Assembly: GCA_041821265.1 (NCBI GenBank)
Contig: JBGUEQ010000025.1
Coordinates: 4,132 to 68,131, forward strand
DNA from: Lachnotalea sp041821265
GTDB taxonomy: Bacteria > Bacillota > Clostridia > Lachnospirales > Lachnospiraceae
Length of the DNA: 64,000 bases
Direction of reading: 5' to 3'
Shown here piece after piece: positions 32,207-40,916 of the stretch; position 1 is the first letter of the stretch; each line of letters begins with the position of its first letter. The notes beneath the pieces are model-generated. The model was not told the origin of the DNA. It worked only from the letters and a program-made list of their open reading frames with translations, and ran no database searches. Made by a program: the position numbers and the translations under genes.

Positions 32207-32767
32207 ATGGTAGATAAAGCAAAAGTAGAAATGGCCATTACAATGCTATTAGAGGGCATAGGTGAAGATGTTACTAGAGAAGGACTAAAAGAAACACCGG
32301 CAAGAATTGCTAAAATGTATGAAGAAATTTATGGAGGAATGGATGAAGATGCTTCAAAACATTTAGCAAAAACATTTCAAGTTACGAATAATGAAATGGT
32401 GATTGAAAAAGATATTACATTTTATTCAACCTGTGAACATCACTTACTTCCGTTTTATGGAAAAGCTCATATTGCCTATATACCTGATGGCAATGTAGTT
32501 GGATTGAGTAAACTTGCAAGAACCGTAGAAGTATATGCGAAAAGAGCACAAATTCAAGAACAATTAACCGCGCAAATCGCGGATGCTCTAATGGAAAATT
32601 TATTGCCTAAAGGCGTTATCGTAATGATTGAAGCAGAGCATATGTGTATGACGATGCGTGGCATTAAAAAGCCAGGAAGTAAAACAGTAACCATTGTAGC
32701 AAGAGGAAAATTTATTGAAGATACGCAACTGAAAAATGAATTTATACAATTGGTTAAAATGGGTTAA
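32207..32767 (+). CDS. folE: GTP cyclohydrolase I
   Basis: A 186-residue enzyme with the zinc ligands and active site of FolE: FYSTCEHHLLPFYGKAHIAYI (in parts; Cys and His), GLSKLARTVEVYAKR, and EAEHMCMTMRGIKKPGSKT with the second cysteine ligand. It converts GTP to 7,8-dihydroneopterin triphosphate, the first step of folate synthesis. The start ATG lies two bases after the folC stop, with AAAGGCGG upstream, so translation is coupled. Confidence 0.97.
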   Translation: MVDKAKVEMAITMLLEGIGEDVTREGLKETPARIAKMYEEIYGGMDEDASKHLAKTFQVTNNEMVIEKDITFYSTCEHHLLPFYGKAHIAYIPDGNVVGLSKLARTVEVYAKRAQIQEQLTAQIADALMENLLPKGVIVMIEAEHMCMTMRGIKKPGSKTVTIVARGKFIEDTQLKNEFIQLVKMG

Positions 32768-32769
32768 CT

Positions 32770-33261
32770 ATGACAACTATGGAAAAAGTTAATGCGATAC
32801 TTCGCAATGAGCAATATATAACCTGTATTAGTAGAATCAGAGAATTGGAAGAAAATCGAATATATTGCAAACATAATATGGAACATTTTATGGATGTAGC
32901 AAGAATTGCATATATTATGAATCTAGAACATAACCTTGGAATTGATAAGAAAATCATATATACCACAGCACTTCTGCATGATATTGGTAGACAGGAACAA
33001 TATGAGAAAAATGTAGCACATGAAGAAGCTGGGGCTAGGATAGCGAGAGAAATATTGAAGAAATGTGACTTCGAGGAAGCAGACATTTTAGTAATTATCG
33101 ATGCAATTGCGTTGCACGGAGATAGTTATATGGAGAATGAAATGAACTTAAATAGTCTTCTCTATAAGGCCGATAAGCTTTCACGTTTTTGTTTTTCATG
33201 CCACGCAAAGGATACTTGCAATTGGGATGAAGCAAAGAAAAATATGAAAATTCAATTATAG
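32770..33261 (+). CDS. HD-domain phosphohydrolase of the folate operon
   Basis: A 163-residue HD protein: His in CKHNMEHFMDVARIAY, HD dyad in ALLHDIGRQEQY, and HEEAGARIAREILKK and DAIALHG with further ligands, then CFSCHAKDTCNWDE with cysteines near the C-terminus. It starts two bases after folE and lies before folP. The folate pathway needs a phosphatase step to turn dihydroneopterin triphosphate into dihydroneopterin; in E. coli NudB does the first part, but no Nudix gene is here. An HD phosphohydrolase between folE and folP is a good candidate for this step. The role is inferred from position. Confidence 0.8.
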   Translation: MTTMEKVNAILRNEQYITCISRIRELEENRIYCKHNMEHFMDVARIAYIMNLEHNLGIDKKIIYTTALLHDIGRQEQYEKNVAHEEAGARIAREILKKCDFEEADILVIIDAIALHGDSYMENEMNLNSLLYKADKLSRFCFSCHAKDTCNWDEAKKNMKIQL

Positions 33262-33381
33262 TTGTTTTCTATTTGTTATGTAGTAAAAAAGTGACGGTGC
33301 TTAAAATAGACGGTATGTTGTGTAAGGATAAAATTTCTGATTTATTTAAATTATAGAAAGACCGCAGGAATAGAGGTAATT

Positions 33382-34188
33382 ATGCAGATTGGAAATAAGT
33401 ACTTTGATATTGAAAACAAAACGTATATTATGGGTATTCTCAATGTTACGCCAGATTCGTTTTCGGATGGCGGTAAATTTAATCAAGAAGATAGGGCGTT
33501 ACAACATGTTGAGTTGATGATAAGAGACGGTGCCGATATCATTGATGTTGGGGGAGAATCATCAAGACCTGGACATATTCAAATTAGTGTTCAAGAGGAA
33601 ATTGAGCGAGTTGTCCCTATGATAGAGAGAATCGCATATAACTTTGATGTGCCTATTTCAATCGATTCTTATAAGGCAGCGATCGTAAAAGCTGCAATCG
33701 ATTCAGGCGCAACGCTTGCAAATGATATTTGGGGGCTTAAATACGATAAAGATATGGCTGAATTAGTTGCAGATACACAGGTGGCTTGTTGTTTGATGCA
33801 TAATAAAGAAAACGCAAATTATAATATTTTTATGGATGATATATGCAATGAGTTACAAGAAAGTATAGATATAGCAAAAAAGGCAGGAATTTCTCCAAAT
33901 AAAATAATTCTTGATCCTGGAGTTGGATTTGGTAAAACCTATGAGCAAAACCTAGAAGTGATTCACAAAGTTGAGGTTTTAAAAAAACTAGGATATCCGA
34001 TATTGATGGCAACATCTCGTAAATCGGTAATCGGTTTGACTCTAGATCTGCCGACCAATGAGAGAATAGAGGGCACATTAGTAACTACGGTGATGGCTGT
34101 TATGAAAGGGTGTTCTTTTGTAAGAGTTCATGACATTAAAGAAAATAAACGAGCTATAATGATGACAGAGGCAATATTAGGGAGGTGA
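33382..34188 (+). CDS. folP: Dihydropteroate synthase
   Basis: A 268-residue TIM barrel with MGILNVTPDSFSDGGKF (loop 1), DVGGESSRPG (loop 2), SIDSYKAAIVKAA, ANDIWGL, ILDPGVGFGKT, and ATSRKSVIG with the sulfonamide-site Ser-Arg-Lys. It joins p-aminobenzoate to hydroxymethyl-dihydropterin pyrophosphate and is the sulfonamide target. A 120-base gap separates it from the HD gene; GAGGT precedes ATG 33382. It is followed at once by folBK. Confidence 0.97.
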   Translation: MQIGNKYFDIENKTYIMGILNVTPDSFSDGGKFNQEDRALQHVELMIRDGADIIDVGGESSRPGHIQISVQEEIERVVPMIERIAYNFDVPISIDSYKAAIVKAAIDSGATLANDIWGLKYDKDMAELVADTQVACCLMHNKENANYNIFMDDICNELQESIDIAKKAGISPNKIILDPGVGFGKTYEQNLEVIHKVEVLKKLGYPILMATSRKSVIGLTLDLPTNERIEGTLVTTVMAVMKGCSFVRVHDIKENKRAIMMTEAILGR

Positions 34189-34196
34189 ATTACACG

Positions 34197-35006
34197 GTGG
34201 ATAAAATAAAGATTAATAATCTGGAAGTATTTTGTAATCACGGAGTATTTAAGGAAGAAACCATTTTAGGACAGAAATTCTTAGTATCCGCAGTTCTTTA
34301 CGTAGATACTAGGGAGGCTGGCCTTACCGATAATCTTCTTAAGTCAATTCATTATGGTGAAGTTTGCCAATATATTGAACGGTTTATGAAGCAGAATACT
34401 TATCAACTAATTGAAGCGGCAGCAGAAAATTTAGCCATGAATTTGCTTAAGGAGTGGGAGAATTTGCAGCAAATTGAGTTGGAAATTAAGAAACCATGGG
34501 CACCCATTGGACTTCCTATTGAAACAGTAGCCGTAGAGATAAATCGAAAATGGCATACAGCATATATTGCACTTGGTTCCAATATGGGAGATACGAAGAA
34601 ATATTTAGAGGATGCAATCGTTGCACTTAATAATATTTCCACGTGTAAAGTGGTAAAAGTATCTGATTTTATTGTAACATCGCCATATGGGGGTGTGAAA
34701 CAAGATGATTTCTTGAATGGTTGTCTGGAACTCAAGACGTTATTAACACCAAAAGAATTATTAGAATTACTCCATGAAATTGAACAAGTGGCAAAAAGAG
34801 AAAGAATTGTGATTTGGGGACCTAGAACATTAGATCTTGATATTATTATGTATGATGATTTGATTTTATCAGAGCCAACGCTAATCATACCACATTTAGA
34901 AATGCATAAAAGAGATTTTGTATTAAAACCATTGGCACAGATTGCCCCATATAAGAGGAATCCAGTGAATCAAAAAATGGTAATAGATATGCTTCGTGAA
35001 CTGTAA
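34197..35006 (+). CDS. folK: Bifunctional dihydroneopterin aldolase / HPPK (FolBK fusion)
   Basis: About 269 residues. Residues 1-118 are dihydroneopterin aldolase (NLEVFCNHGVFKEE, LIEAAAENLA with the catalytic region, VEINRKW). Residues 120-269 are hydroxymethyl-dihydropterin pyrophosphokinase (YIALGSNMGDTKKYL, YGGVKQDDFLNGCLELKT, WGPRTLDLDIIMYDD, IPHLEMHKRDFVLKPLAQI). The fusion does two successive steps before FolP. I chose GTG 34197, ten bases after AGGGAGGT; GTG 34185 overlaps the folP stop but lies inside that ribosome binding site. Last gene of the operon. Confidence 0.94.
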   Translation: MDKIKINNLEVFCNHGVFKEETILGQKFLVSAVLYVDTREAGLTDNLLKSIHYGEVCQYIERFMKQNTYQLIEAAAENLAMNLLKEWENLQQIELEIKKPWAPIGLPIETVAVEINRKWHTAYIALGSNMGDTKKYLEDAIVALNNISTCKVVKVSDFIVTSPYGGVKQDDFLNGCLELKTLLTPKELLELLHEIEQVAKRERIVIWGPRTLDLDIIMYDDLILSEPTLIIPHLEMHKRDFVLKPLAQIAPYKRNPVNQKMVIDMLREL

Positions 35007-35030
35007 ATAAATAAGTTTATGAATATTTTT

Positions 35031-35162
35031 GTAACTATTCAAAATCCTCTAACGCTTGGCATGTTGCAAAGCAAAATGCCAAGTTTTATAGCGATAAAAT
35101 GCAAGTTTCTTGCATTTTATGTGCAACGAGTGGCGGTAACTATGAAGTTATTGAATCGTTAC
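35031..35162 (+). repeat. Dispersed repeat family A, full-length 132-bp copy
   Basis: Ends GTAACTATTCAAAATCC and GAAGTTATTGAATCGTTAC. Internal arms GCTTGGCAT/ATGCCAAG and AAAATGCAAG/CTTGCATTTT show compensatory changes relative to the 15887 copy (CGCGGGAT/ATCCCG there), evidence that the RNA or DNA hairpin is under selection. An ORF across it is an artefact. Confidence 0.85.
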
Positions 35163-35174
35163 TTTTTATTTAAT

Positions 35175-35202
35175 AAAAGGGGGTGTAATACACTCCCCTT
35201 TT
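35175..35202 (+). terminator. Terminator of the folate operon
   Basis: AAAAGGGGGTGT (35175-35186) pairs with ACACTCCCCTTTT (35190-35202); a nearly perfect stem that can work in both directions. Confidence 0.8.
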
Positions 35203-35304
35203 AGAATTGATTTTATGATATTAACATACTTCACTTATATTTCACACACTTCACCTAACACACACAATAGAGGATTGAATAATTGATTTGAGTTTAAAAA
35301 ATGA

Positions 35305-36351
35305 TTAATTCTCTATTTCAACAGCATCGGCAGCTTCATCAAACCTAGTTACATTGAGGCTGCCAGTAGTTGCTACTTTATAGATTGGTGTATCGTTTCC
35401 AAATGGATTAAAATAGATGTATTTAGAGGTGACATTGATATTGGAGAAATTACCATCAATAATTTTTTCATCCTCTGTTCCATCTTTTTTTATTCTGTGT
35501 AAACCAGGATTGGAAACGTCATTAGCCTGATAATAAACATAATCACCATATATGTTGTAAGTATCCACTCTTCCGGTGCCAAGGTCTTCTTTTTCGTTTG
35601 TAGATAGATTTACTCTGGCAAGCGAATAGTCGTTGTCTAAATCCATAAAGTAAACATAATTATCATCGAAGATAGGATGCCAAAAAGCTCCCTCATAAAG
35701 CAAAGTAGATTGTTCGGAACCTACATCCATCTTGTTAAGATTAAAATCATCTGAAACATTGTTGTAATAAATAGCACCATCTTCAATACAAGAAGGATCG
35801 ATAGAATCCTTGCTTATATTGATTTCGTTTGTACCATCAATCGATACACTTCTAAGGGTAAGTGCAGTTGTAGTATCATAATGTTGATAAAAAATCTTAT
35901 TATTACCAAGACTAACAACTCCACAAGTTTCGTCATTTAAGCATAAAATATTACTTCCATTTGTATTGATTCGATATATCCCAAACAAATTACCTCTAAA
36001 AATTGAATCCACGGTATCTGCATTAAGATTGTTTCGTGCATAATATAAATATTTGCCTGAAACATTAAGGTAAGAGGCCGTGTCACTGTATAGTTTTTTT
36101 ATGTTGCTTCCATCTGAATTCATTACGTATATCTCACCTTTGTCATATGAATTGCTAAAATAAATTTTATCGTTATATTCGCAAAAGAGACCATTGTTAT
36201 ATAAATTACCTGCAGTGTTACCAGAAACATTCCCTTTGTTATAAAGGGTTTTTTTGCTGTAATTGTATACTAATGTAATTGAAGTAATTATGGTAACAAT
36301 TGCAATAAAAACAATAAGAGAAAAAACTGATGATTTTGGTTTTTGTTTCAT
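35305..36351 (-). CDS. DUF5050 membrane-anchored beta-propeller-like protein
   Basis: About 348 residues. A single N-terminal membrane segment (VFSLIVFIAIVTIITSITLV) anchors an extracytoplasmic region built of repeated blades: NDKIYFSNSYDKGEIYVMNSDGSN (in parts), KYLYYARNN, LFGIYRINTNGSN, GDYVYYQANDVSNPGLHRIKKDG, KYIYFNPFG. This is the DUF5050 pattern, a beta-propeller related to TolB-like domains. Its partners are unknown. I chose ATG 36351, seven bases after AGGGGG on the minus strand; ATG 36357 abuts it. It is monocistronic, converging with the folate operon. Confidence 0.82.
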   Translation of the reverse strand: MKQKPKSSVFSLIVFIAIVTIITSITLVYNYSKKTLYNKGNVSGNTAGNLYNNGLFCEYNDKIYFSNSYDKGEIYVMNSDGSNIKKLYSDTASYLNVSGKYLYYARNNLNADTVDSIFRGNLFGIYRINTNGSNILCLNDETCGVVSLGNNKIFYQHYDTTTALTLRSVSIDGTNEINISKDSIDPSCIEDGAIYYNNVSDDFNLNKMDVGSEQSTLLYEGAFWHPIFDDNYVYFMDLDNDYSLARVNLSTNEKEDLGTGRVDTYNIYGDYVYYQANDVSNPGLHRIKKDGTEDEKIIDGNFSNINVTSKYIYFNPFGNDTPIYKVATTGSLNVTRFDEAADAVEIEN

Positions 36352-36787
36352 ACTCATTCCCCCTGCTTGTTTATTAATTATGTAGTGTTTTGAAATGTTA
36401 TTTCATTATATTATATATGCTAGAAATTAGTTAAATAAGCATGCTTTTATGTTCGATTAACAAACATTATATAATTAGAAAGTCTGCTAGACAAATCCAC
36501 TATTTACTTACTATTATTATATTATTTTCGACATAATATTGCAACAAAATCCTTAAATTCATTTAAATAACATTAAATGACAAATTCTAAAATGAAATAT
36601 TTAAAAAATATGATATTTTTTGATTAATCAACTTGCGTTTGATATTTTGAAAATACGAATCGATAGTGAAATTAATGTAACCAGTTTAGCCATACCATTC
36701 ATGAAATATAGTGGTTAAACTAGCGAAATATCAAAAAATATGTTATAATCAATCAAAAAAATATATCTAGATTACGAGGTAGATAAA
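36352..36787. other. Divergent intergenic region between the DUF5050 gene and pheA
   Basis: It holds a family B repeat fragment (36677-36726) and a TATAAT (about 36743-36748) without a good -35 that may serve pheA. No T-box, leader peptide or known riboswitch is seen. The pheA ribosome binding site (CGAGGTAG) is at the end. Confidence 0.45.
36677..36726 (+). repeat. Dispersed repeat family B, deleted 50-bp copy
   Basis: GTAACCAGTTTAGCCATACC followed after a short loop by GTGGTTAAACTAGC: the two ends without the usual middle. Confidence 0.6.
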
Positions 36788-37939
36788 ATGATAGATTTGC
36801 AAGAATTAAGAAAAGAAATTGATTCAATTGATACTCAGTTAGTAGAACTGTATGAGCAGAGAATGAAAATTAGCGAAGCAGTCGCTGAATATAAGATCAG
36901 TACAGATAAACCGGTTTTTGATAAAGCAAGAGAAGATGATAAATTAGCTAGTGTGAAAGCATTGGCAAATAGTGAATTTACAAAGCATGGTGTGGAGGAG
37001 CTATTTTCACAGATTATGGCGATGAGTCGTAAACTCCAATATCAGCTTTTAAATAAAAATGGAATTCAAGAAAAGCTTCTATTCAATATGGTAGATACAA
37101 TTAAGGATAAGAAAGATATTAAGGTATTATATCAGGGAGTTGCAGGGGCTTATAGTCAAATTGCAATGTTGGAGTATTTTGGACAAAATGTTGTAAATAA
37201 TAATGTAGAGACATTTAAAGATGCAATGGAGGCAATTAAGAACAAAGAAGCCGATTATGCAGTCCTTCCTATTGAGAATTCTTCGGCGGGTATCGTAAAT
37301 ACAAATTATGATTTGCTAGTGGAATATGATAATTATATTGTGGGAGAGCACATCATTAAGATTGACCATGCACTAATCGGAACGCCAGATGCCCAAATAT
37401 CGGATATTAAAACGGTGTATTCACATCCACAAGGGTTAATGCAATGTACAAAATATTTAGATCATTACAGAGAATGGAAACAGATAAGTCTTCAAAATAC
37501 AGCAGCAAGTGCAATGAAAGTTAGAGATGACATGGACAAATCTCAAGCAGCAATTGCTAGTGTAAAAGCAGCCCACACTTATGGATTGAAAGTTTTACAA
37601 AAATCAATCAACTTTAGTGATACAAATTCCACAAGATTTATAATCATATCGCATGAGGCTATTTTTACTAACAAATCGGATAAAGTGAGCATTTGCTTTG
37701 AAGTTGCCCATGAAAGTGGTACGCTTTATAGTGCATTGTCTCATTTCATTTATAATGGCATTAGTATGTCTAAAATTGAATCAAGACCATTAGAAGGTAA
37801 ACCTTGGGAATATAGATTTTTTGTTGACTTTGAAGGAAATCTAAAGGATAGTGCAGTTAAAAATGCATTAATGGGCTTGAAAGCAGAATCAATTAACTTG
37901 AAAATTTTAGGCAATTATATGAAACACGAGGATTTGTAA
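36788..37939 (+). CDS. pheA: Bifunctional chorismate mutase / prephenate dehydratase (P-protein)
   Basis: A 383-residue enzyme. Residues 1-85 are an AroQ chorismate mutase (LRKEIDSIDTQLVELYEQRM, KISEAVAEYK). Residues 112-285 are prephenate dehydratase (YQGVAGAYSQIA, VLPIENSSAGIV, DTNSTRFIII with the catalytic Thr-Arg-Phe). Residues 298-378 are an ACT domain (SKIESRPLEGKPWEYRFFVD) that binds phenylalanine for feedback inhibition. It makes phenylpyruvate from chorismate. Its stop codon directly precedes the ATG of the DUF815 gene (TAAATG). Confidence 0.96.
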   Translation: MIDLQELRKEIDSIDTQLVELYEQRMKISEAVAEYKISTDKPVFDKAREDDKLASVKALANSEFTKHGVEELFSQIMAMSRKLQYQLLNKNGIQEKLLFNMVDTIKDKKDIKVLYQGVAGAYSQIAMLEYFGQNVVNNNVETFKDAMEAIKNKEADYAVLPIENSSAGIVNTNYDLLVEYDNYIVGEHIIKIDHALIGTPDAQISDIKTVYSHPQGLMQCTKYLDHYREWKQISLQNTAASAMKVRDDMDKSQAAIASVKAAHTYGLKVLQKSINFSDTNSTRFIIISHEAIFTNKSDKVSICFEVAHESGTLYSALSHFIYNGISMSKIESRPLEGKPWEYRFFVDFEGNLKDSAVKNALMGLKAESINLKILGNYMKHEDL

Positions 37940-39325
37940 ATGACGAAGATTAATGAACTTATAGTATATAAGTATTTTGAGTATGGAAATATAGTAAATG
38001 ATATTGCTTGGATTATGGATCAATGTGAAAATTTCACGGATTTAGTAACTTTTGAAAGTGAAAAATTTGCACAGCTTCCAAAGAGCATGTTTGAAAATCG
38101 TATCAATATTGCAAAAAATGAAAATGAACAATATGATAAAAGTGAGTTGACAACATTATTGTATCGCTGTGTGAATCAATTGATTGAATTGGCGGAACGA
38201 TATGGTTTTGAGGGAAATGTTTGGCATAACTATTTAGCTTTATTATTAGCTAATAATGAAAATGCTTATAGTACAGCATGTGAAATTGTAGGTGGTGTAG
38301 AAGGCTCCATTAATAAGATTGCATTGAATGATTTTAGAGTTTTCAAGAGTTTATTTGAAATTGACTTAACTGTGATTGAACAGAAGCTTGAAGTTAACTG
38401 TTTGTCACTTTTAACTAATTATAAGAGTACATCATCTAATGGAAAGGTGTTAAATAAACGTATTCGTGATCGAATATGTGACCTTAGTGTTAAGCTAGCT
38501 AGTAGTGAAGATGAATTTGAATTTAAAACAATAATGACGATTTTTTATAAGGATTTTGGAGTTGGTAATCTTGGATTACATAAGGCATTTCGAATTGAAC
38601 ATTTGGAAAATCAAATTAAGATCGTTCCCATTACTAATATCCAACATGTACATTTAGATGACTTAGTAGGATATGAGCTTCAGAAAAAGAAAATTATAGA
38701 TAATACGGAAGCGTTTGTTACGGGGAAAAAAGCAAATAACTGTTTGCTTTTTGGTGATGCGGGAACAGGCAAATCAACAAGTGTAAAGGCTATTTTAAAT
38801 GAGTATTATGATCAGGGACTGAGAATGATTGAAGTTTATAAACATCAATTTCAAGATTTATCAGCTATTATTGCTCAGATTAAAAATAGAAATTATAAGT
38901 TTATTATATTTATGGATGATTTATCGTTTGAAGAATTTGAAATTGAATATAAATATTTAAAAGCAGTAATAGAAGGTGGACTAGAAAAACGCCCAGATAA
39001 TGTATTAATTTATGCAACATCAAATAGAAGGCATTTAGTAAGAGAAAAATTTAGCGATAAAGAAGAAAGAAGAGATGATTTACATTCTTCTGACACAGTA
39101 CAAGAGAAGTTATCATTGGCTTCTAGATTTGGAGTGTCAATATTCTTTGTTGCACCAGACAAGAAAGAATATATGAATATTGTCAAAATTCTTGCCCAAA
39201 AATATAATTTGACGATACCCAAAGAAGAACTGTTTTTAGAGGCTAATAAATGGGAACTGAGTCATGGTGGTCTTTCTGGAAGAACAGCACAGCAGTTTAT
39301 AGACTATTTATTAGGAAAATTCTAA
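37940..39325 (+). CDS. DUF815 family AAA+ ATPase
   Basis: A 461-residue soluble protein. The N-terminal half is helical and of unknown role. The C-terminal half is a DUF815 P-loop domain: LVGYELQKKKIIDNTEAFV, Walker A LFGDAGTGKSTSVKAIL, Walker B IIFMDDLSFEEFEIEYKYLK, sensor 1 VLIYATSNRRHL and SLASRFGVSIFF. No substrate is established for the family. It begins directly at the pheA stop codon and is followed 24 bases later by the exopolyphosphatase-like gene, so the run from pheA to topB may be one transcript. Confidence 0.88.
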   Translation: MTKINELIVYKYFEYGNIVNDIAWIMDQCENFTDLVTFESEKFAQLPKSMFENRINIAKNENEQYDKSELTTLLYRCVNQLIELAERYGFEGNVWHNYLALLLANNENAYSTACEIVGGVEGSINKIALNDFRVFKSLFEIDLTVIEQKLEVNCLSLLTNYKSTSSNGKVLNKRIRDRICDLSVKLASSEDEFEFKTIMTIFYKDFGVGNLGLHKAFRIEHLENQIKIVPITNIQHVHLDDLVGYELQKKKIIDNTEAFVTGKKANNCLLFGDAGTGKSTSVKAILNEYYDQGLRMIEVYKHQFQDLSAIIAQIKNRNYKFIIFMDDLSFEEFEIEYKYLKAVIEGGLEKRPDNVLIYATSNRRHLVREKFSDKEERRDDLHSSDTVQEKLSLASRFGVSIFFVAPDKKEYMNIVKILAQKYNLTIPKEELFLEANKWELSHGGLSGRTAQQFIDYLLGKF

Positions 39326-39349
39326 AGTTAATGGAAAAGGAGAATGCTT

Positions 39350-40873
39350 ATGCGTATTACCACGTTTGCAGCTATTGATATTGGTTCATATGAAGTTGGA
39401 ATGAAGATATTTGAGTTATCATCGAAACTAGGGATGAAACAAATAGATTTTATTAGACAGAGAATAGAATTAGGAAAAGATGCATATGTACTTGGTAAAA
39501 TTGGAAGTCACTTAACAGATGAATTGTGTGATGTTTTAGTAGATTTCACGAAGCTTATGAATAGCTATCAAGTAGATCATTATAGAGCATGTGCAACAAG
39601 CGCAATAAGAGAATCCAAGAATACAATTATGCTTCTTGACCAAATTAAATTAAGAACTGGATTGGATGTTGAAATCCTTAGTAATTCCGAACAAAGATTT
39701 TTACGTTACAAATCAATTGCTTATAAAGTGAATAATTTCGAGAAAATTATTCAAACGAGTACCGCAATATTGGATGTGGGAGGGGGAAGTACTCAGTTTT
39801 CGCTTTATGATAAAGATACGTTAATCGCAACACAAAATATTAGAATGGGATCCTTGAGAATACGAGAGAAATTATCAGGACTTCAAAAATATACGACTAA
39901 CATTCCCGCACTAGTGGATGAGTTGATTGATAGCGATATTACTAAATTATTTTTACAATATATGAAAGATTTCAAGATTCAAAATATCATTGCGGTTGGT
40001 GATTATTTGAATTATATGCAGACAAATGATGATGAATATATTACGAGGGAGAAATTTACAGCTACCTGTGAAAATGTATTTCGTATGTCAACAGATGAAA
40101 TAGCAGCCAAATTGGGATTGCCATCTGAAGAATCTACGCTTTTAATCCCATCACTTATGATATATAAGAGAATCATTGAAGAAACAGGCGCTGAGTATAT
40201 ATGGACACCAGGAGTTAAACTATCGGATGGTATCGCATTTGACTTTGCGGAAAATAATAAAATAATAAAAGTAAAACATAATTTTGAACACGATATTATT
40301 GGATCGGCACGAAATATTGGAAAGCGCTATTTGAGTAGTAAGGGGCATACTGAAATCTTAGAAGAGCTTGCACTTAAAATATTTGATAGTACGGTGAAGG
40401 TTCACAATATGGGAAAACGAGAAAGACTGCTTCTACAAATTGCGGTAATATTACATGAATGCGGTAATTATATTAGTATGTCAGCCGTTGCAGAATGTTC
40501 TTATAATATTATTATGGCAACCGAGATAATAGGACTTTCACATTTGGAAAGAGAAATAGTAGCGAATGTAGTTCGTTATAATACCACTGAATTTGCCTAT
40601 TATGAGGAAGTTGCAGGTAAATTTGATAAGCAAAGTTATATACTGTTATCGAAATTAACAGCAATACTTCGAGTTGCAAATGCTCTAGATAGAAGTCATA
40701 AACAAAAATTTAAAAATGTTAAAATAGTACTAAAAGAAAAAGAACTGATTATAATGGTGGATACCGTGGATAATATCGTACTAGAAAAAGGCTTGTTTGG
40801 TCAGAAAGCAGAATTTTTCAAAGAAGTATTTAGTATAATACCTATTATTAAACAAAAGAAAAGATTCAACTAA
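39350..40873 (+). CDS. ppx: Ppx/GppA family phosphatase (exopolyphosphatase-like) with C-terminal HD-like domain
   Basis: About 507 residues: ASKHA-fold domains with FAAIDIGSYEVGMKIFEL, ACATSAIRES, AILDVGGGSTQFSLY (phosphate 2 loop) and RMGSLRIREKL, then an HD-like helical region (ILHECGNYISMSAVAECSY) as in long Ppx proteins. It hydrolyses polyphosphate or pppGpp. I chose ATG 39350, seven bases after AAAAGGAG; ATG 39344 is too close. It lies beside ppk1, the matching polyphosphate-making enzyme. GGG in the loop is intact. Confidence 0.88.
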   Translation: MRITTFAAIDIGSYEVGMKIFELSSKLGMKQIDFIRQRIELGKDAYVLGKIGSHLTDELCDVLVDFTKLMNSYQVDHYRACATSAIRESKNTIMLLDQIKLRTGLDVEILSNSEQRFLRYKSIAYKVNNFEKIIQTSTAILDVGGGSTQFSLYDKDTLIATQNIRMGSLRIREKLSGLQKYTTNIPALVDELIDSDITKLFLQYMKDFKIQNIIAVGDYLNYMQTNDDEYITREKFTATCENVFRMSTDEIAAKLGLPSEESTLLIPSLMIYKRIIEETGAEYIWTPGVKLSDGIAFDFAENNKIIKVKHNFEHDIIGSARNIGKRYLSSKGHTEILEELALKIFDSTVKVHNMGKRERLLLQIAVILHECGNYISMSAVAECSYNIIMATEIIGLSHLEREIVANVVRYNTTEFAYYEEVAGKFDKQSYILLSKLTAILRVANALDRSHKQKFKNVKIVLKEKELIIMVDTVDNIVLEKGLFGQKAEFFKEVFSIIPIIKQKKRFN

Positions 40874-40916
40874 AAATAGATGTAAAATTGTAAATGATTA
40901 ATAATGGAGGGAAAAT

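Noticed and set aside
36358..36787. T-box or phenylalanine leader ahead of pheA
   Set aside because: No T-box sequence, no run of Phe codons and no terminator hairpin were found.
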